Source: JBKQVT01 sp963804825
Lineage (GTDB): Bacteria > Planctomycetota > Planctomycetia > Pirellulales > Thermoguttaceae
NCBI GenBank assembly: GCA_963804825.1
Contig: CAWDRV010000005.1
Coordinates: forward strand, 222,309 to 286,308
DNA length: 64,000 nt
Direction of reading: 5' to 3'
Shown here: positions 8,573 through 20,136 of the stretch, one piece after another
Layout: every line of letters begins with the position of its first letter
How positions within the stretch are numbered: position 1 is the stretch's first letter
Notes under the pieces: model-generated
Databases searched by the model: none
What the model saw: only the letters and a program-made list of their open reading frames with translations
Told to the model about the DNA's origin: nothing
Made by a program: the position numbers and the translations under genes

Positions 8573-10795
8573 TCAATTGCCCGGCTGCGTCCAGCCGACG
8601 ATCTTGTAGCGGCTCGGGCCGTGATAGCCGCCGGTCTTCGTCACGGAGCCGGACGATCCGTCCCAACGCAACACAACGCGGTTCTGCACGCCCCGCTCAA
8701 AATCGAACGTCACGCCGTCGTCCTCGTAAAGGACGAATGGCCGGGGATTGGGCCCATAGACGCGGACCGTGACGGCCAGCTCGGTCGCCGGAGTGACGTA
8801 CTCGACCGGCTCGGCCAGCGGCAGCAAACTCCCGCCCTTGACGAAGACCGGGATCTCGTCCAGCGGATTGTCCACCTCGATGCGGCGTCCGCCGGCGTAT
8901 TTCCGGCCGGTCCAGAAATCAACCCAGTCGCCCTTCGGGAGGTAGACGGACCGCTTCTGCTGGCCGGTGAACAACGGCGCGACCATGAGCGAGGGACCGA
9001 ACATGTATTGATCGTCCACGGTCCAGACGGCCGGGTCGTGGGGATAATCCAGGACCAGCGCCCGCGTCGGCGGCACGCCCGCATCGCGGTAATCGGCGAA
9101 CGCGGAATAGAGATACGGCAGCAGCCGCATCCGCAGTTGCAGGATATTGCGGCACGTCGCTTCGGTCCGCTCCCAGTGGTCCATGAACTTGCCGCGGTTG
9201 TTCAGGTCCTTGTCGATCTGCTTCCAAACGGGGTTCTTCAGGTACCAGCAGTCGATCTGCGTGACCGCGGAGAAGACGCCCGTTTCCAAGCGGCGGTAGA
9301 GTTCTTCGAGCGACGGGGCGTCGCGGACTTCCGGGCACCAGAGGGTTCCGCCGAAGCCGGAGGTGAGGATGGCCCGGACGAACTCGCGGTGGTCGTAGGC
9401 GTCGGTGTAGAGGGCGAAGGGCAACGGGGCCGCCAGGGCGCCGCTGGCACGGACCAGCCCGAGGGTCCGCTGGTTGCGGCGGCGATACATGCCCTCGAAC
9501 GCCCGCTGATACAGCGGGCCGAACAGCATGTGCATCTGTTCGCCGTCCAGGCCGGAGGGGAATGAGGCCTGCTCGGGGAAGGACCAGGGGTCGATTCGCA
9601 ACGGCTGATGGTCGCACTCGTCGAGCTTGAATCCGGCGACGCCCCGGGCGACCAGGTTCTTGTCGTGGTAGTCGATAAAGATTTTGCGTGCTTGGGGGGT
9701 GGCGAAATCGGGCGCCAGCCCGCCCCAAACCTTGTATCGGCCGCTCCAGGGCAACAACGGCTTGTACAGCGGCGAGCTGGGATGCGTGAAGGCGTGCTCC
9801 CACAGGTTCAGCTTGTAGCCGTTCCGGCCCGTCTCGCGGAGCAGGCCGTCCGGATCGGGAAAGTTTTTCACGTTCCAAACGAACGAGCAGGAATAGGCGT
9901 GCGACTGCCAGCCCGGTTCCAGGCCGAACACGTCGCAGGGGATGTGCCGCTGCCGGAACTCCTTCAAGAAGGCGAGGACATCGTTCTGTTGCAAGTCGCT
10001 GGAGGCGCGATACCAGACGCCCAGGCCCCACATCGGCGGCAGACAACCGCCGCCGGAGAAAAGGTTGTAGCGCTGGACGGCGTGGCGCATGTCGGGACCG
10101 CCGAAGACGTACACGTCCACGCCCCGCGCCCCGGGCACGTCGATGCCCACGAACTTCGTTCCCAGTTCGCTCGGCCGGTGGAGCTTATCTTCTCCGGGGT
10201 CCAGGCGGTCCTCGCCGGCCGCCGCTGTTGTCGGCGTTGCCGGCGTCGTTGTCGGCGTTGCCGGCGGATCCTGCGCGGGATCGAGGTCGCCGAAATAAAA
10301 GCTCGCGTAGCGGGCGGTGTCCACGTAGACGCCGTAACCGCGGGTCGAAACATAAAAGGGCGCCGGCGCATGTGCGAGTCGCCGAAGGTCCAGATCTGTT
10401 CCTCGTTGACCCGGACGGTCCGCTTGGTGCCGGTGAGTTGAAACATCTTGAGATTCATTCCCAGCCCATAGATTTGTTCGCCGTCCTGGAGCGGCAGTTC
10501 CAGGGCGCTGCCCCGCGGCACGGCCTTGAACTGGACGGCCGAAGCCGCGGAAGGGCAACTGCTTGCACGGCGGCAACGCCGCCAACCGGTCCAACCGCGG
10601 CGGATATTCGCCGAATTGCTCCCGGAATCGAATCGGCGTTTGGGCCTCCGGCTCGCCGAGGTGAATCCGCCACACCCCGGGGGCGACCTGTTCAAGAGAA
10701 GAATCGGCGGCAGCCGCGCCGGAAGAGGCCAAGAGCGATAGCAAGAGGATCGAACCCGACCGCGATAGCAGCCGGTTTGCGAGAGTTGGGAACAT
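8573..10795 (-). CDS. Secreted glycoside hydrolase family 31 enzyme
   Basis: About 740 codons from ATG 10795 with a signal peptide ('LLSLLASSGAAAADSS'). GH31 features include 'MWGLGVWYRASSD', 'IPCDVFGLEPGWQ', the nucleophile region 'GVAGFKLDECD' and the C-terminal beta domain 'MFGPSLMVAPLF'. The family hydrolyses alpha-glucosides or alpha-xylosides; specificity cannot be read here. The segment 10375-10535 is in the wrong frame in this strand's continuous ORF. The neighbouring frame gives the expected 'ALELPLQDGEQIYGLGMN', so two compensating indels are present without a stop. A Pro/Thr/Ala-rich tract ('PPATPTTTPATPTT') at about 10205-10275 interrupts the N-terminal domain and resembles one in the esterase at 54950. 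Planctomycetes use many such enzymes on algal polysaccharides. Confidence 0.85.
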   Translation of the reverse strand: MFPTLANRLLSRSGSILLLSLLASSGAAAADSSLEQVAPGVWRIHLGEPEAQTPIRFREQFGEYPPRLDRLAALPPCKQLPFRGFGRPVQGRAAGQRPGTAAPGRRTNLWAGNESQDVSTHRHQADRPGQRGTDLDLRRLAHAPAPFYVSTRGYGVYVDTARYASFYFGDLDPAQDPPATPTTTPATPTTAAAGEDRLDPGEDKLHRPSELGTKFVGIDVPGARGVDVYVFGGPDMRHAVQRYNLFSGGGCLPPMWGLGVWYRASSDLQQNDVLAFLKEFRQRHIPCDVFGLEPGWQSHAYSCSFVWNVKNFPDPDGLLRETGRNGYKLNLWEHAFTHPSSPLYKPLLPWSGRYKVWGGLAPDFATPQARKIFIDYHDKNLVARGVAGFKLDECDHQPLRIDPWSFPEQASFPSGLDGEQMHMLFGPLYQRAFEGMYRRRNQRTLGLVRASGALAAPLPFALYTDAYDHREFVRAILTSGFGGTLWCPEVRDAPSLEELYRRLETGVFSAVTQIDCWYLKNPVWKQIDKDLNNRGKFMDHWERTEATCRNILQLRMRLLPYLYSAFADYRDAGVPPTRALVLDYPHDPAVWTVDDQYMFGPSLMVAPLFTGQQKRSVYLPKGDWVDFWTGRKYAGGRRIEVDNPLDEIPVFVKGGSLLPLAEPVEYVTPATELAVTVRVYGPNPRPFVLYEDDGVTFDFERGVQNRVVLRWDGSSGSVTKTGGYHGPSRYKIVGWTQPGN

Positions 10796-11015
10796 GGAAA
10801 ACTCCGCGATCAAGGTGCGAAGAAGCGGGCGGGAAAGAAACGCACGTGTTTCTGTTGTACCTGTGCCGACACCGGTTTGCAACCACTTTCCAAACGTGGA
10901 AAAACACGGTACACGGTCGGGGTAAAATCGCCGGCGACGAGCGATGCACCACGCCTGCGAATTTTTAACACCCCTACCGCGGGCGGGGGTATGGCGATCC
11001 GCCAGACGTTTTAAC

Positions 11016-11044
11016 TTGACTGGCGAGAAACTGTACGCTATGGC
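11016..11044 (+). promoter_or_regulatory. Candidate sigma-70 promoter for the GGDEF gene
   Basis: TTGACT (11016-11021), a 17 bp spacer, then TATGGC (11039-11044), about 55 bp before the ATG at 11100. The -35 box is near consensus and the -10 box is moderate. Confidence 0.45.
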
Positions 11045-11099
11045 TTACTTGTAGGGTAACCGTTCGGGTTGCGTCGGAACAGTGAAGAGGGGTATTTTT

Positions 11100-12732
11100 A
11101 TGGCTTCCTTCGTCATTGATCTGCTCTTTGGAGCCCTGACCGCGCTGATCGGCGCGGCGGGCGGGTGGTGGCTGTGCGGGACGCAATTCCGACGCGGCGG
11201 CAACTCGGAGGGCAACGCCAAGGTCCGCTATGCCGGCAAAATGTTGATCCGCCTCCGTGACCTGGCCACGCGCGTGGCCGTCGACGTTGAGGAGCACGCC
11301 AGCCGCGTCGAGGAGATCAACGACGAACTGACCGGCGCGGACGACCATCAGCCCAGCTTGATCGTGGACGTGGTGGCCAAGCTGATCCACGCCAACCAGA
11401 AGATCCAAAAGCGGCTTACCTCGACGGAGAACAAGCTCCGCGAGCAGGCCGCACAGATTCAGAGCAACGCCTTCGAGGCCCGCACCGACGCGGTCACGTT
11501 GCTGGCCAATCGGCGCGCGTTCGACGACGAGCTGGCCCGGCGCCTGGCCGAGCTTCGCCGCCACGGTCGGACCTTTTCCTTGATCATGGCCGACGTGGAC
11601 CGGTTCAAGAAAGTGAACGACGCGTATGGGCACCAGGTGGGCGATGAAGTGTTGCGGGACGTGGCGAAATTGCTCCGCTGGAAGATGCGGGAGATGGACC
11701 TCGTGGCCCGGTATGGCGGCGAGGAGTTCGCCGTTATTCTGCCGGGGACGGACGCGGTCGAGGCTTGCAAGGCGGCGGCCCGCGCCCGCGAGGCGATCGA
11801 AGAAGCCCGCTTCCACCACTGCGGAGAGGCCCTGCGCGTCACCGTGAGCTTTGGCGTGGCGGAGGCGTCGGCCGCGGAAAACGAGATCGCCGTCGTCCTT
11901 CGCACCGACAAGGCCCTGTATGCGGCCAAGGCGGGCGGCCGCAATTGCGTCTATTGGCACGACGGCCAAACCACGCGACCGGCCGGGTCCGGCGCGAAAT
12001 CCGTTTCGCCCGCATCCGATCTTCCGCGAGGGGGCGAATCGGCGACGCCCGAGCGCGCCGGCGAAGAACAACGCGCCGCCCAGCAGCAGGCCGCCGGCGA
12101 GCAACAGCCCGCCGGCCGTCGGCGCATCGCCGCGGGGCCTCGCAAGGAATTCGTCGCCGCCACCGCGGACGCGGCCGACTTGTCAGAATGGACCGCGGCG
12201 ACCGACTTGCCCACGCGGACCAACTTTTGCCAGCAGGTGCGAAACCGCGTGGCCGAGTGGAAACGAGGCGGCGCGGCCTTCTCCATCCTCCTCGTTGAAG
12301 TGAGCCCGTGTGAAGACCCCGGACAACGAGACTCCACAGAACTTCGCCGTTTGTCCATGTCGGCCGTGACCAAATTGCTCGCCGGCAACGTCCGCGAGAT
12401 GGATGTCGTGGGGCAGTACGCCCCGGGCTGTTTCGCGCTGCTGTTGCCGTCGGCCAGGCTGGCCGACGCCATCCAGATCGCCGAGCGGCTTCGAGCGGAG
12501 TTCGCACAGATTCACCGTTCCACGCAAGCGGACGCGGAGCAACCGAAACTCACGCTGAGTGTCGCCGTGGCGCAAGTCATGGAGAGCGACGACACGCCTC
12601 TCGTTGCTGAAGCGCGCGGAAACGGCCTTGGATGCCGCCCATCGTCGAGGAGGCGACCGGGCCTACTACCACGACGGCGACCGCTGTGTGCCGATCGCCG
12701 CCATGCTCGAGACGATGGACTACCTCTCGTGA
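11100..12732 (+). CDS. Membrane-anchored diguanylate cyclase with two GGDEF domains
   Basis: Start ATG 11100 follows AGAGGGG. Residues 4-27 are a single membrane segment. A coiled region leads to a first GGDEF domain (about residues 125-285) with 'DVDRFKKVNDAYGHQVGDEVL' and an intact 'RYGGEEFAVILPG' active site, predicting cyclic-di-GMP synthesis. After an Ala/Gln-rich linker, a second GGDEF-like domain (about 360-540) has 'YAPGCFALLLPS' in place of the signature and is probably regulatory. The last 40 codons lie in another frame after an indel near 12605 ('RAETALDAAHRRGGDRAYYHDGD...'), ending at TGA 12730-12732. That end is convergent with selB, with 7 bp between. No receiver or PAS domain is evident. 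Confidence 0.85.
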
Positions 12733-12739
12733 GAGGTTC

Positions 12740-14640
<1,901 letters not shown>

Positions 14641-14647
<7 letters not shown>

Positions 14648-16071
14648 GAACGGTCGGTCCCCTTTTCGTTCAAGGCGGCGCCGAACGCGGCGACCAGGAC
14701 GGATTCCTCGCCGTCCAGCAGCGTGCGGGGATCGACCAGCACCTGGCCCTGATGCACGCGGGCGAAGACCGGCGGGGCATGACGCCGCAGCCGCGCGGCG
14801 ATCTCGCCGGGCGCCAGCCCCGCGGACTGGACGGCCACCAGCCGCGTGGGCAGGTCTTGCGCGGGCAGCGAACCGCTTCCCATCTGCGAGGCCCCCTCGA
14901 CGACCGCGGCCGTTGCGCCCGGCGCCGCCGCGGCGATCGCCGCCGCGATCCGGTCCGCTTGGGTCCCGAGGTCGGCCAGGCTGCGGCGAAGCATCCGCAG
15001 CGTCGGAATTTCGCAAAGCGCACGGGCCTGGTCGAGAAACAACACCAGCGTGGCCTCCAGCGCCGCCAGCGTGAGTTTATCGACGCGGACGATCCGGGCC
15101 AGCGGGTTCTTGCGGACCGCCTCGATCCAGGCCGCCTTGCCGAGAATGATCCCGCCCTGCGGGCCGCCGATCATCTTGTCGGCGCTCGATGTGACCAGGT
15201 CGGCCCCGACGGACACCGACTCGCCCAGCGTCGGCTCCGGCTGAAATCCAAATTGGCTGAAATCGATCAACGCGCCGGCGCCGACGTCGTCGATGACCGG
15301 AATTCCCCGGTCCCGGCCGAGCCGGACCAGGTCGGCCAGCGGCGTCTCGGCGGTAAAGCCCACGATCTTGTAGTTGCTCGGATGCACGCGGAGGATGGCG
15401 GCCGTCTCGGCGGTGATGGCGCGTTGGTAATCGCGGAGATGGGTCTTGTTGGTCGTGCCCACCTCGACCAACCGTGCCCCGGCGGCGGCCATGACCTCGG
15501 GAAGGCGGAAGGAACCGCCGATCTCGACGAGCTGGCCGCGGGACACGATCACTTCCCGGCCGGCGGCCACGGTATTGAGCACCAGCGCGGTGGCCGCGGC
15601 GTTGTTGTTGACCACCGTGGCGGCCTCGGCGCCGGTCAAGCGCCGCAGGAGTTCCTCGATCCGCCCGTCGCGGCGCGATCGCTCGCCGGTGTCCACGTCG
15701 ATCTGGAGCAGGCAATAGCCCGACAGCTCCTCGGCAATCCGGCGGACGGCCTGCCGGGGGAGCACCGCGCGGCCCAGCGCCGTGTGGAGAATGATTCCCG
15801 TGGCGTTGATCGCGCGCCGGTAATGCGGTCCCAAGGCCGCCCGGATTCGCCGGTCCACGTCGGCCAGGATCATGGCTTGCAGCGAGTCGGCGTTCATGTC
15901 CCGGGCGTTATCGAGTTGGACCGCCTGTCGGGCGGCCTCGGTGGCCGCGCGGATCGCCTCGACGACGACCGCCCGCGGCGCGCCGGCCCCCGGTTCCTGC
16001 GCCTCGACCGTCCGCAGCAAGACCTCGACGGCCGGGATGGATCGCAATAGTTCGTGTTGTGGCAGGCCCAT
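14641..16071 (-). CDS. selA: L-seryl-tRNA(Sec) selenium transferase SelA
   Basis: The product is 476 aa from ATG 16071, chosen because GGGAG stands 8 bases upstream; a longer start at 16092 exists. SelA converts Ser-tRNA(Sec) to Sec-tRNA(Sec) using selenophosphate and PLP. The PLP lysine sits in 'SSADKMIGGPQGG', and other family blocks are 'INATGIILHTALGRAVL', 'VVNNNAAATALVLNT' and 'IGGSFRLPEVM'. It is the first gene of a minus-strand selA-selB pair and overlaps selB by 7 bp. It is divergent from the dehydratase operon that leads to selD, with a perfect 30 bp-arm palindrome between them. Confidence 0.96.
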
Positions 16072-16219
16072 GACGTGACTCCCGCAAAGCAACGGTGAAT
16101 GGGGGAACGGGAAAAGCCCGTCCCGCGTCCGATCATTCCTGTAAAACCATTGTACGATCCCTCTTGCGGCTTCACAATTGGCTGCCTTTCGGCGTTTCTA
16201 TCGTGGGCGCGGCGGGCGT

Positions 16220-16298
16220 AGGGTGGGTCGAGCGCAGCGAGCCCCACCAAATTCCGTTGCGATTCTCTTGGTGGGGCTCGCTGCGCTCGACCCACCCT
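16220..16298. repeat. Perfect palindrome, GGGTGGGTCGAGCG family
   Basis: Two perfectly complementary 30 bp arms (16220-16249 and 16269-16298; AGGGTGGGTCGAGCGC...) flank a 19 bp loop, between divergent selA and the dehydratase operon. A second copy is at 34194-34277. It could act as a bidirectional transcript-end structure, but it lacks U-runs. Confidence 0.95.
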
Positions 16299-16318
16299 GC
16301 ATTTTGAATCGCACGGTG

Positions 16319-16347
16319 TGGACGTTTCCGCGTGGTTGCGGTATAAA
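16319..16347 (+). promoter_or_regulatory. Candidate promoter for the dehydratase-activator-selD operon
   Basis: TGGACG (16319-16324), a 17 bp spacer and TATAAA (16342-16347), 60 bp before the ATG at 16407. The -10 box matches five of six consensus bases. Confidence 0.4.
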
Positions 16348-16406
16348 GGAAGGAAAGAAGGGATGGATGCGAGAACTTTCCCGTGGAACGAAGGCGAGGA
16401 CATGCC

Positions 16407-17640
16407 ATGAGCCAATGCTGCGGCAATCGGCCGGCCGCGACAAAACCGGCGTCCGCCGGCGACGTGGACCCGTTGGGCTGGTTCGCCAATATGCTGAACC
16501 ACTGCCATGAATACGCCAGCGAGGCGAAGTCGGCCGGCCGGCGGGTGGTGGGCATCTTGTGCGAATTCACGCCGCGGGAACTCATCATGGCGGCCGGCGG
16601 CGTGCCCGTCTGCCTCTGCGGCGGATCGGCCAAAACCATCCCCGCCGCCGAAGAACATCTGCCCGCCAATTTGTGCCCGCTGATCAAATCGACCTTCGGA
16701 TACCACGTCCTGCGGAACAATCCGTTCCTGGAAATGGCCGACCTGATCGTGGGCGAGACGACCTGCGACGGCAAGAAAAAGATGTATGAACTGATGGGCG
16801 AAACGCGGCCGGTCTACGTCCTCGAACTGCCGCAAAAGGCCGACGACCCCGACGCCGCCGAACATTGGTACGTCGAACTGAGGAAGTTCCGCGACTTCCT
16901 GCAAGACCGCTTTGCGACCACGATCACCGATTGTCAGCTTCGCCAGGCCATCGGGGTGATGAATCGGGAGCGGGCGTTGCGCCGCGAGCTGGCCGCGCTG
17001 ATGCAGGCCGACGATCCGCCGCTCACCGGCCTGCAACTCCTGTCGCTGAAGAGCAGCATCTCCGGAATTCCCGCGGACCTCGACCAGTATGAAAAGGCGA
17101 TCGCGATGTACCGCGGCCGGACCGCCGCCCCGCAGGGCGTTGCCCCGGTCCGCGTGCTGATGACCGGCGTGCCGATGGTCGCCGGGGCGGAACGGGTGCT
17201 CGAACTCGTCGAGACCCACGGCGGCCGCGTCGTCGCCATGGAAAATTGCACCGGGTTGAAACCGATCCTCGAAGACGTTCGATCCCGCGGCGGCCGACCC
17301 GTTGCGGGCCTTGGCCGAAAAGTATTTCCACCTCCCCTGCTCCGTGATGACCCCGAATGGGCGCCGCTTGGAAACGCTCCGCCGGCTGGTCCGCGAGTAT
17401 CGGCCCGAGTGCGTGATCGAGCTGATCTGGCAGGCCTGTCTGACCTACGACATCGAGTCGCATCGGATCCGCCGGCTGGCCGAAGAAGAGTTCGGCCTGC
17501 CGTATCTTCGCATCGAGACCGACTATTCCCCGTCCGATTCCGTTCGCATCGCCGTCCGCGTCGAGGCCTTGTTCGAGACGGTCCGCGGCCGAACGGCGAC
17601 GGCGACGACGGTGCCGGCGCCAACGTGCGGAAAGCCATGA
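16407..17640 (+). CDS. 2-hydroxyacyl-CoA dehydratase-type subunit 1 (HgdB/YjiM-like), frameshifted
   Basis: About 411 aa starting at ATG 16407 ('MSQCCGNRPAAT') after GAGGAC. Family marks are 'GILCEFTPRELIMAAGGVPVCLCGG', 'NLCPLIKSTFGY', 'ADLIVGETTCDGKKKMYELMG', 'METCTG'-like 'MENCTGLKP' and 'LIWQACLTYDIE'. The cysteines of the first, third and last blocks are those expected to ligate a [4Fe-4S] or double-cubane cluster. The frame shifts near 17285, and the last 115 codons (from 'ALAEKYFHLPCSV') are in another frame, ending TGA 17638-17640. The C-terminal tail 'GRTATATTVPAP' is low complexity. Proteins of this family perform ATP-driven reductions at very low potential with an activator, here encoded three genes downstream. 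The substrate is unknown. Confidence 0.85.
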
Positions 17641-18761
17641 ACCGGATCGCTTACTGCCAGCCGCTGGTGCCGCCGGAATGGATCGCCGCGCACGGCCTGC
17701 GGCCCGAGTGGCTCCGTCCGCAAACCGACAACAGTGACGGCAACGGCGACTACTGCCCCGACCAACCTGAAATGACGGGTGCCACGGTTGGCTTGTCCAA
17801 CCGTGTTTCCAGCACTGCTGGACAAGCCAGCAGTGGCACCCGCGAATCGCCGTCCGGTCCACGCCGCGGCGTGTGTCCCGTGGCCGCGGGCCTGATCGAT
17901 GCCGTCGCCCGTGGGTTCTCGGCCGCGGCCTTGGTGCTGACGACCACATGCGACCAGATGCGCTATGCGGCGGCGGCGCTGGAGAATCTACAGCGGCTTC
18001 CGGTTTTTCTCATGCACGTGCCCCGGACCTGGCAAACCGCGGCCGTGCGTGCGTTCTATGGCGAGGAGCTGCGGCGACTGGGGCGTTTTCTCGTCCGCTG
18101 CGGCGGAACGGCGCCGACCGCGGAAACCCTCCGCCGGACGATGGTCGGCTACGGGCAGGCCCGCGATGCGATTGGTCGCGGACGCGATTCTATGTCGGCC
18201 CGCGAGGTCTTCGAGGCGGTGGCCGCCGTTCACGGCTGTCCAACCTCCATTCCCCTCTCCCCTTCTGCGCCAACTCCCCTCTCCCCTTGTGGGAGAGGGG
18301 TTGCGGGTGAGGGGGAGATTGAGGGGATTCCCTTGGCCCTGGTCGGCGGGCCGTTGCCCGACAGCGATCCTCCGCTGCTGGATATCATCGAACAGGCCGG
18401 CGGCCGTGTCGTGCTCGACGCCACGGAATCGGGCGAGCGCACCCTGCCGGCGCCGTTTTGCCACGAGCGGCTGCACGCGGACCCGTTCGAGGAACTCGTG
18501 CGGGCCTATTTCGACGCGATCCCCGAGGTCTTCCGCCGCCCGAACGACCGCTTGTATGAATGGCTGCGGCAGGAGGTCGCACGGCGCGGGGTGCGCGGGC
18601 TGCTGGTGCGACGCTATCTCTGGTGCGATCTCTGGCACGCCGAGTTGCCTCGGCTGCGGCAAGAGTGTTCCGTGCCCGTGCTCGAATGGGACGCGATCGG
18701 CGATGCCCCCGCCGCCGGCGACCTGGGTCGCTTGGAAGCCTTCTTGGAAATGCTGCGATGA
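17637..18761 (+). CDS. 2-hydroxyacyl-CoA dehydratase-like subunit 2 with two in-frame palindrome insertions
   Basis: The product is 374 aa; its ATG overlaps the previous stop in ATGA. It is a diverged member of the HgdB/HgdA fold: 'MNRIAYCQPLVPPEWIAAHGL', 'LVLTTTCDQMRYA' and 'YLWCDLWHAELPRLR' provide three conserved cysteines, and 'IPLALVGGPLPDSDPPLLDIIEQAGG' is the second Rossmann-like half. Two segments do not fit the fold: residues about 46-69 ('TGATVGLSNRVSSTAGQAS...') and about 205-230 ('PLSPSAPTPLSPCGRG...'). Both are translations of dispersed palindromes (17777-17841 and 18251-18322) that occur elsewhere between genes. The frame is kept through both, so the protein may still fold with surface loops. 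It probably pairs with subunit 1 or 3. Confidence 0.75.
   Translation: MNRIAYCQPLVPPEWIAAHGLRPEWLRPQTDNSDGNGDYCPDQPEMTGATVGLSNRVSSTAGQASSGTRESPSGPRRGVCPVAAGLIDAVARGFSAAALVLTTTCDQMRYAAAALENLQRLPVFLMHVPRTWQTAAVRAFYGEELRRLGRFLVRCGGTAPTAETLRRTMVGYGQARDAIGRGRDSMSAREVFEAVAAVHGCPTSIPLSPSAPTPLSPCGRGVAGEGEIEGIPLALVGGPLPDSDPPLLDIIEQAGGRVVLDATESGERTLPAPFCHERLHADPFEELVRAYFDAIPEVFRRPNDRLYEWLRQEVARRGVRGLLVRRYLWCDLWHAELPRLRQECSVPVLEWDAIGDAPAAGDLGRLEAFLEMLR
17777..17841. repeat. GGGTGCCACGG-type double hairpin inside a CDS
   Basis: A 65 bp element: two stem-loops (CACGGTTGG/CCAACCGTG and CACTGCTGG/CCAGCAGTG) inside an outer GGGTGCCAC/GTGGCACCC pair. It is read in frame as part of dehydratase subunit 2. The reverse-oriented copy at 43539-43602 is nearly identical and non-coding. 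Confidence 0.95.
18251..18322. repeat. CCCCTCTCCC/GGGAGAGGGG palindrome inside a CDS
   Basis: A C-rich arm followed by TGTGGGAGAGGGGTTGCGGG and a G-rich tail, read in frame in dehydratase subunit 2. The same family occurs at 45475-45511, 48219-48262 and 61953-61995. Confidence 0.9.
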
Positions 18762-20134
18762 ACGAGCCTGCCCGACGCATCACGCTGGACGAGTGGGACC
18801 GCCGCTACGGGGCGTTGAAGGCGGCCGGGCTGTGCGAGCCGGCCTACGGCGGGCCGCTCCGCCGGCACGTCCGGCGCGGCGACGTGCGGCTGCTTCGGCT
18901 CCGCATCGACAATTCCCCCGCCGCGCTGCGGCTCTGGAACTTCCTGCTGTCCGAGGAGGACCGGCTGCGCCAAGCTCGGACGGAGGGCAAGCGGCTCGTC
19001 GCGGCCATGAAAGACTTGGGCACGGTCCCGGTGATGGCCTACTCGCTCGACGACGTTGTGACCTTCTATGCCGACGGGGCGTGGTGGCTGCCGTGCGTCA
19101 TGCAGGACCAGACCTCCGTCCTGGAACTGGCCGACCAGTTGGGCATCGACGAATCGTTTTGCCCGGTGCGTGCGATGTTGGGCGCTTACGTGAGCGCGGC
19201 CCACTTTCCGCTGCCGGACCTGACCACGTGCAGCGTGGGCGCGACCTGCGACGACGTGTCCGCCGTCTCGCAACGGCTGGCCGCCTTGGGGTTCGACATC
19301 TTCTGGTGGGAAATGCCGCATCGCCGGCATCCGGACTCCGGCGAGCCGGCGGTGACGCTGCCCGGCGGGTTCGCAGCGGCGGAAAGCCAGGTGGCGCTGG
19401 TCCGCGGCGAGCTGGATCGCGTGCGGCAGGCGTTGCAGTCGCTCGCCGGACAAACGCTCGACGACGCGCGGCTGGCGGCCGGCATCGCGCGGGCCAACCG
19501 CGTGCGGTCGCTGCTGGACCAACTGCGCCGGCTGGCCTATACTTCCCGCCCCTGCCCGCTGCCGGCGCTGGAAATGCTCATCGCCGAGATGCTGGCCATC
19601 CATTTCTGCTCCGATCCGGCCGAGACGACCGCCGTCCTGGAGGACCTGCTGGCGGAAGTGAACCGCCGGGTGCTGGCCGGCCAGGGCGTGCTCGATGAGC
19701 CGGCGGTCCGGGTGTTCTGGGTCAATCCGGTGGCCGACCTGCGGGTGATGAACCTGCTGGAGGACGCCGGCGGCCGGATGTGCGGCACCGAGTATCTCTT
19801 CTGCCATGCCTTGGACCCGATCCCCACGGACCTGCCGCCGATGGAAGCCTTGGCGCGGATGGCGCTGGCCGATCCGATGGTCGGCTCGCCGCTGGATCGG
19901 GCCGGGCGGATCGTCGCCGACGTGCGGCGGTTCGGGGCGGAGGCGGTCGTCGTGTCGCGCATTCCCGGCGCAAGTCATTGCGGCCTGGAGGGCGGCCTGA
20001 TCGGCGACGTGGTCCGCCGGCAATGCGGCGTTCCCGTGATGGAGATCGAGGTCCCGCCGATTACCGACGCCCTGGAGCCGACGCTGCGGACGCGATTGGA
20101 AGCCCTGGTCGAAACAGTCAAGGAGCGGAAATAG
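18758..20134 (+). CDS. 2-hydroxyacyl-CoA dehydratase-like subunit 3
   Basis: The product is 458 aa; the ATG at 18758 overlaps the previous stop (ATGA). It belongs to the same superfamily: 'LVAAMKDLGTVPVMAYSLDDVVTF' and 'ESFCPVRAMLGAY' in the first half, 'DLTTCSVGATCDDVSAV' as a cysteine block, and 'RVFWVNPVADLRVMNLLEDAGG' in the second half, with 'IPGASHCGLEGG' near the end. It is longer than subunits 1 and 2. Cysteine blocks are present but arranged differently from subunit 1, suggesting a distinct cluster site or a scaffold role. The three subunits and the activator are strictly co-oriented with ATGA overlaps or a two-base gap, so they are made together. No CoA-binding signature can be read with confidence. 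Confidence 0.78.
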   Translation: MNEPARRITLDEWDRRYGALKAAGLCEPAYGGPLRRHVRRGDVRLLRLRIDNSPAALRLWNFLLSEEDRLRQARTEGKRLVAAMKDLGTVPVMAYSLDDVVTFYADGAWWLPCVMQDQTSVLELADQLGIDESFCPVRAMLGAYVSAAHFPLPDLTTCSVGATCDDVSAVSQRLAALGFDIFWWEMPHRRHPDSGEPAVTLPGGFAAAESQVALVRGELDRVRQALQSLAGQTLDDARLAAGIARANRVRSLLDQLRRLAYTSRPCPLPALEMLIAEMLAIHFCSDPAETTAVLEDLLAEVNRRVLAGQGVLDEPAVRVFWVNPVADLRVMNLLEDAGGRMCGTEYLFCHALDPIPTDLPPMEALARMALADPMVGSPLDRAGRIVADVRRFGAEAVVVSRIPGASHCGLEGGLIGDVVRRQCGVPVMEIEVPPITDALEPTLRTRLEALVETVKERK

Positions 20135-20136
20135 CG

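Noticed and set aside
10375..10535. Novel segment in the GH31 enzyme
   Set aside because: The neighbouring frame carries the expected GH31 sequence; two compensating indels produced the odd translation.
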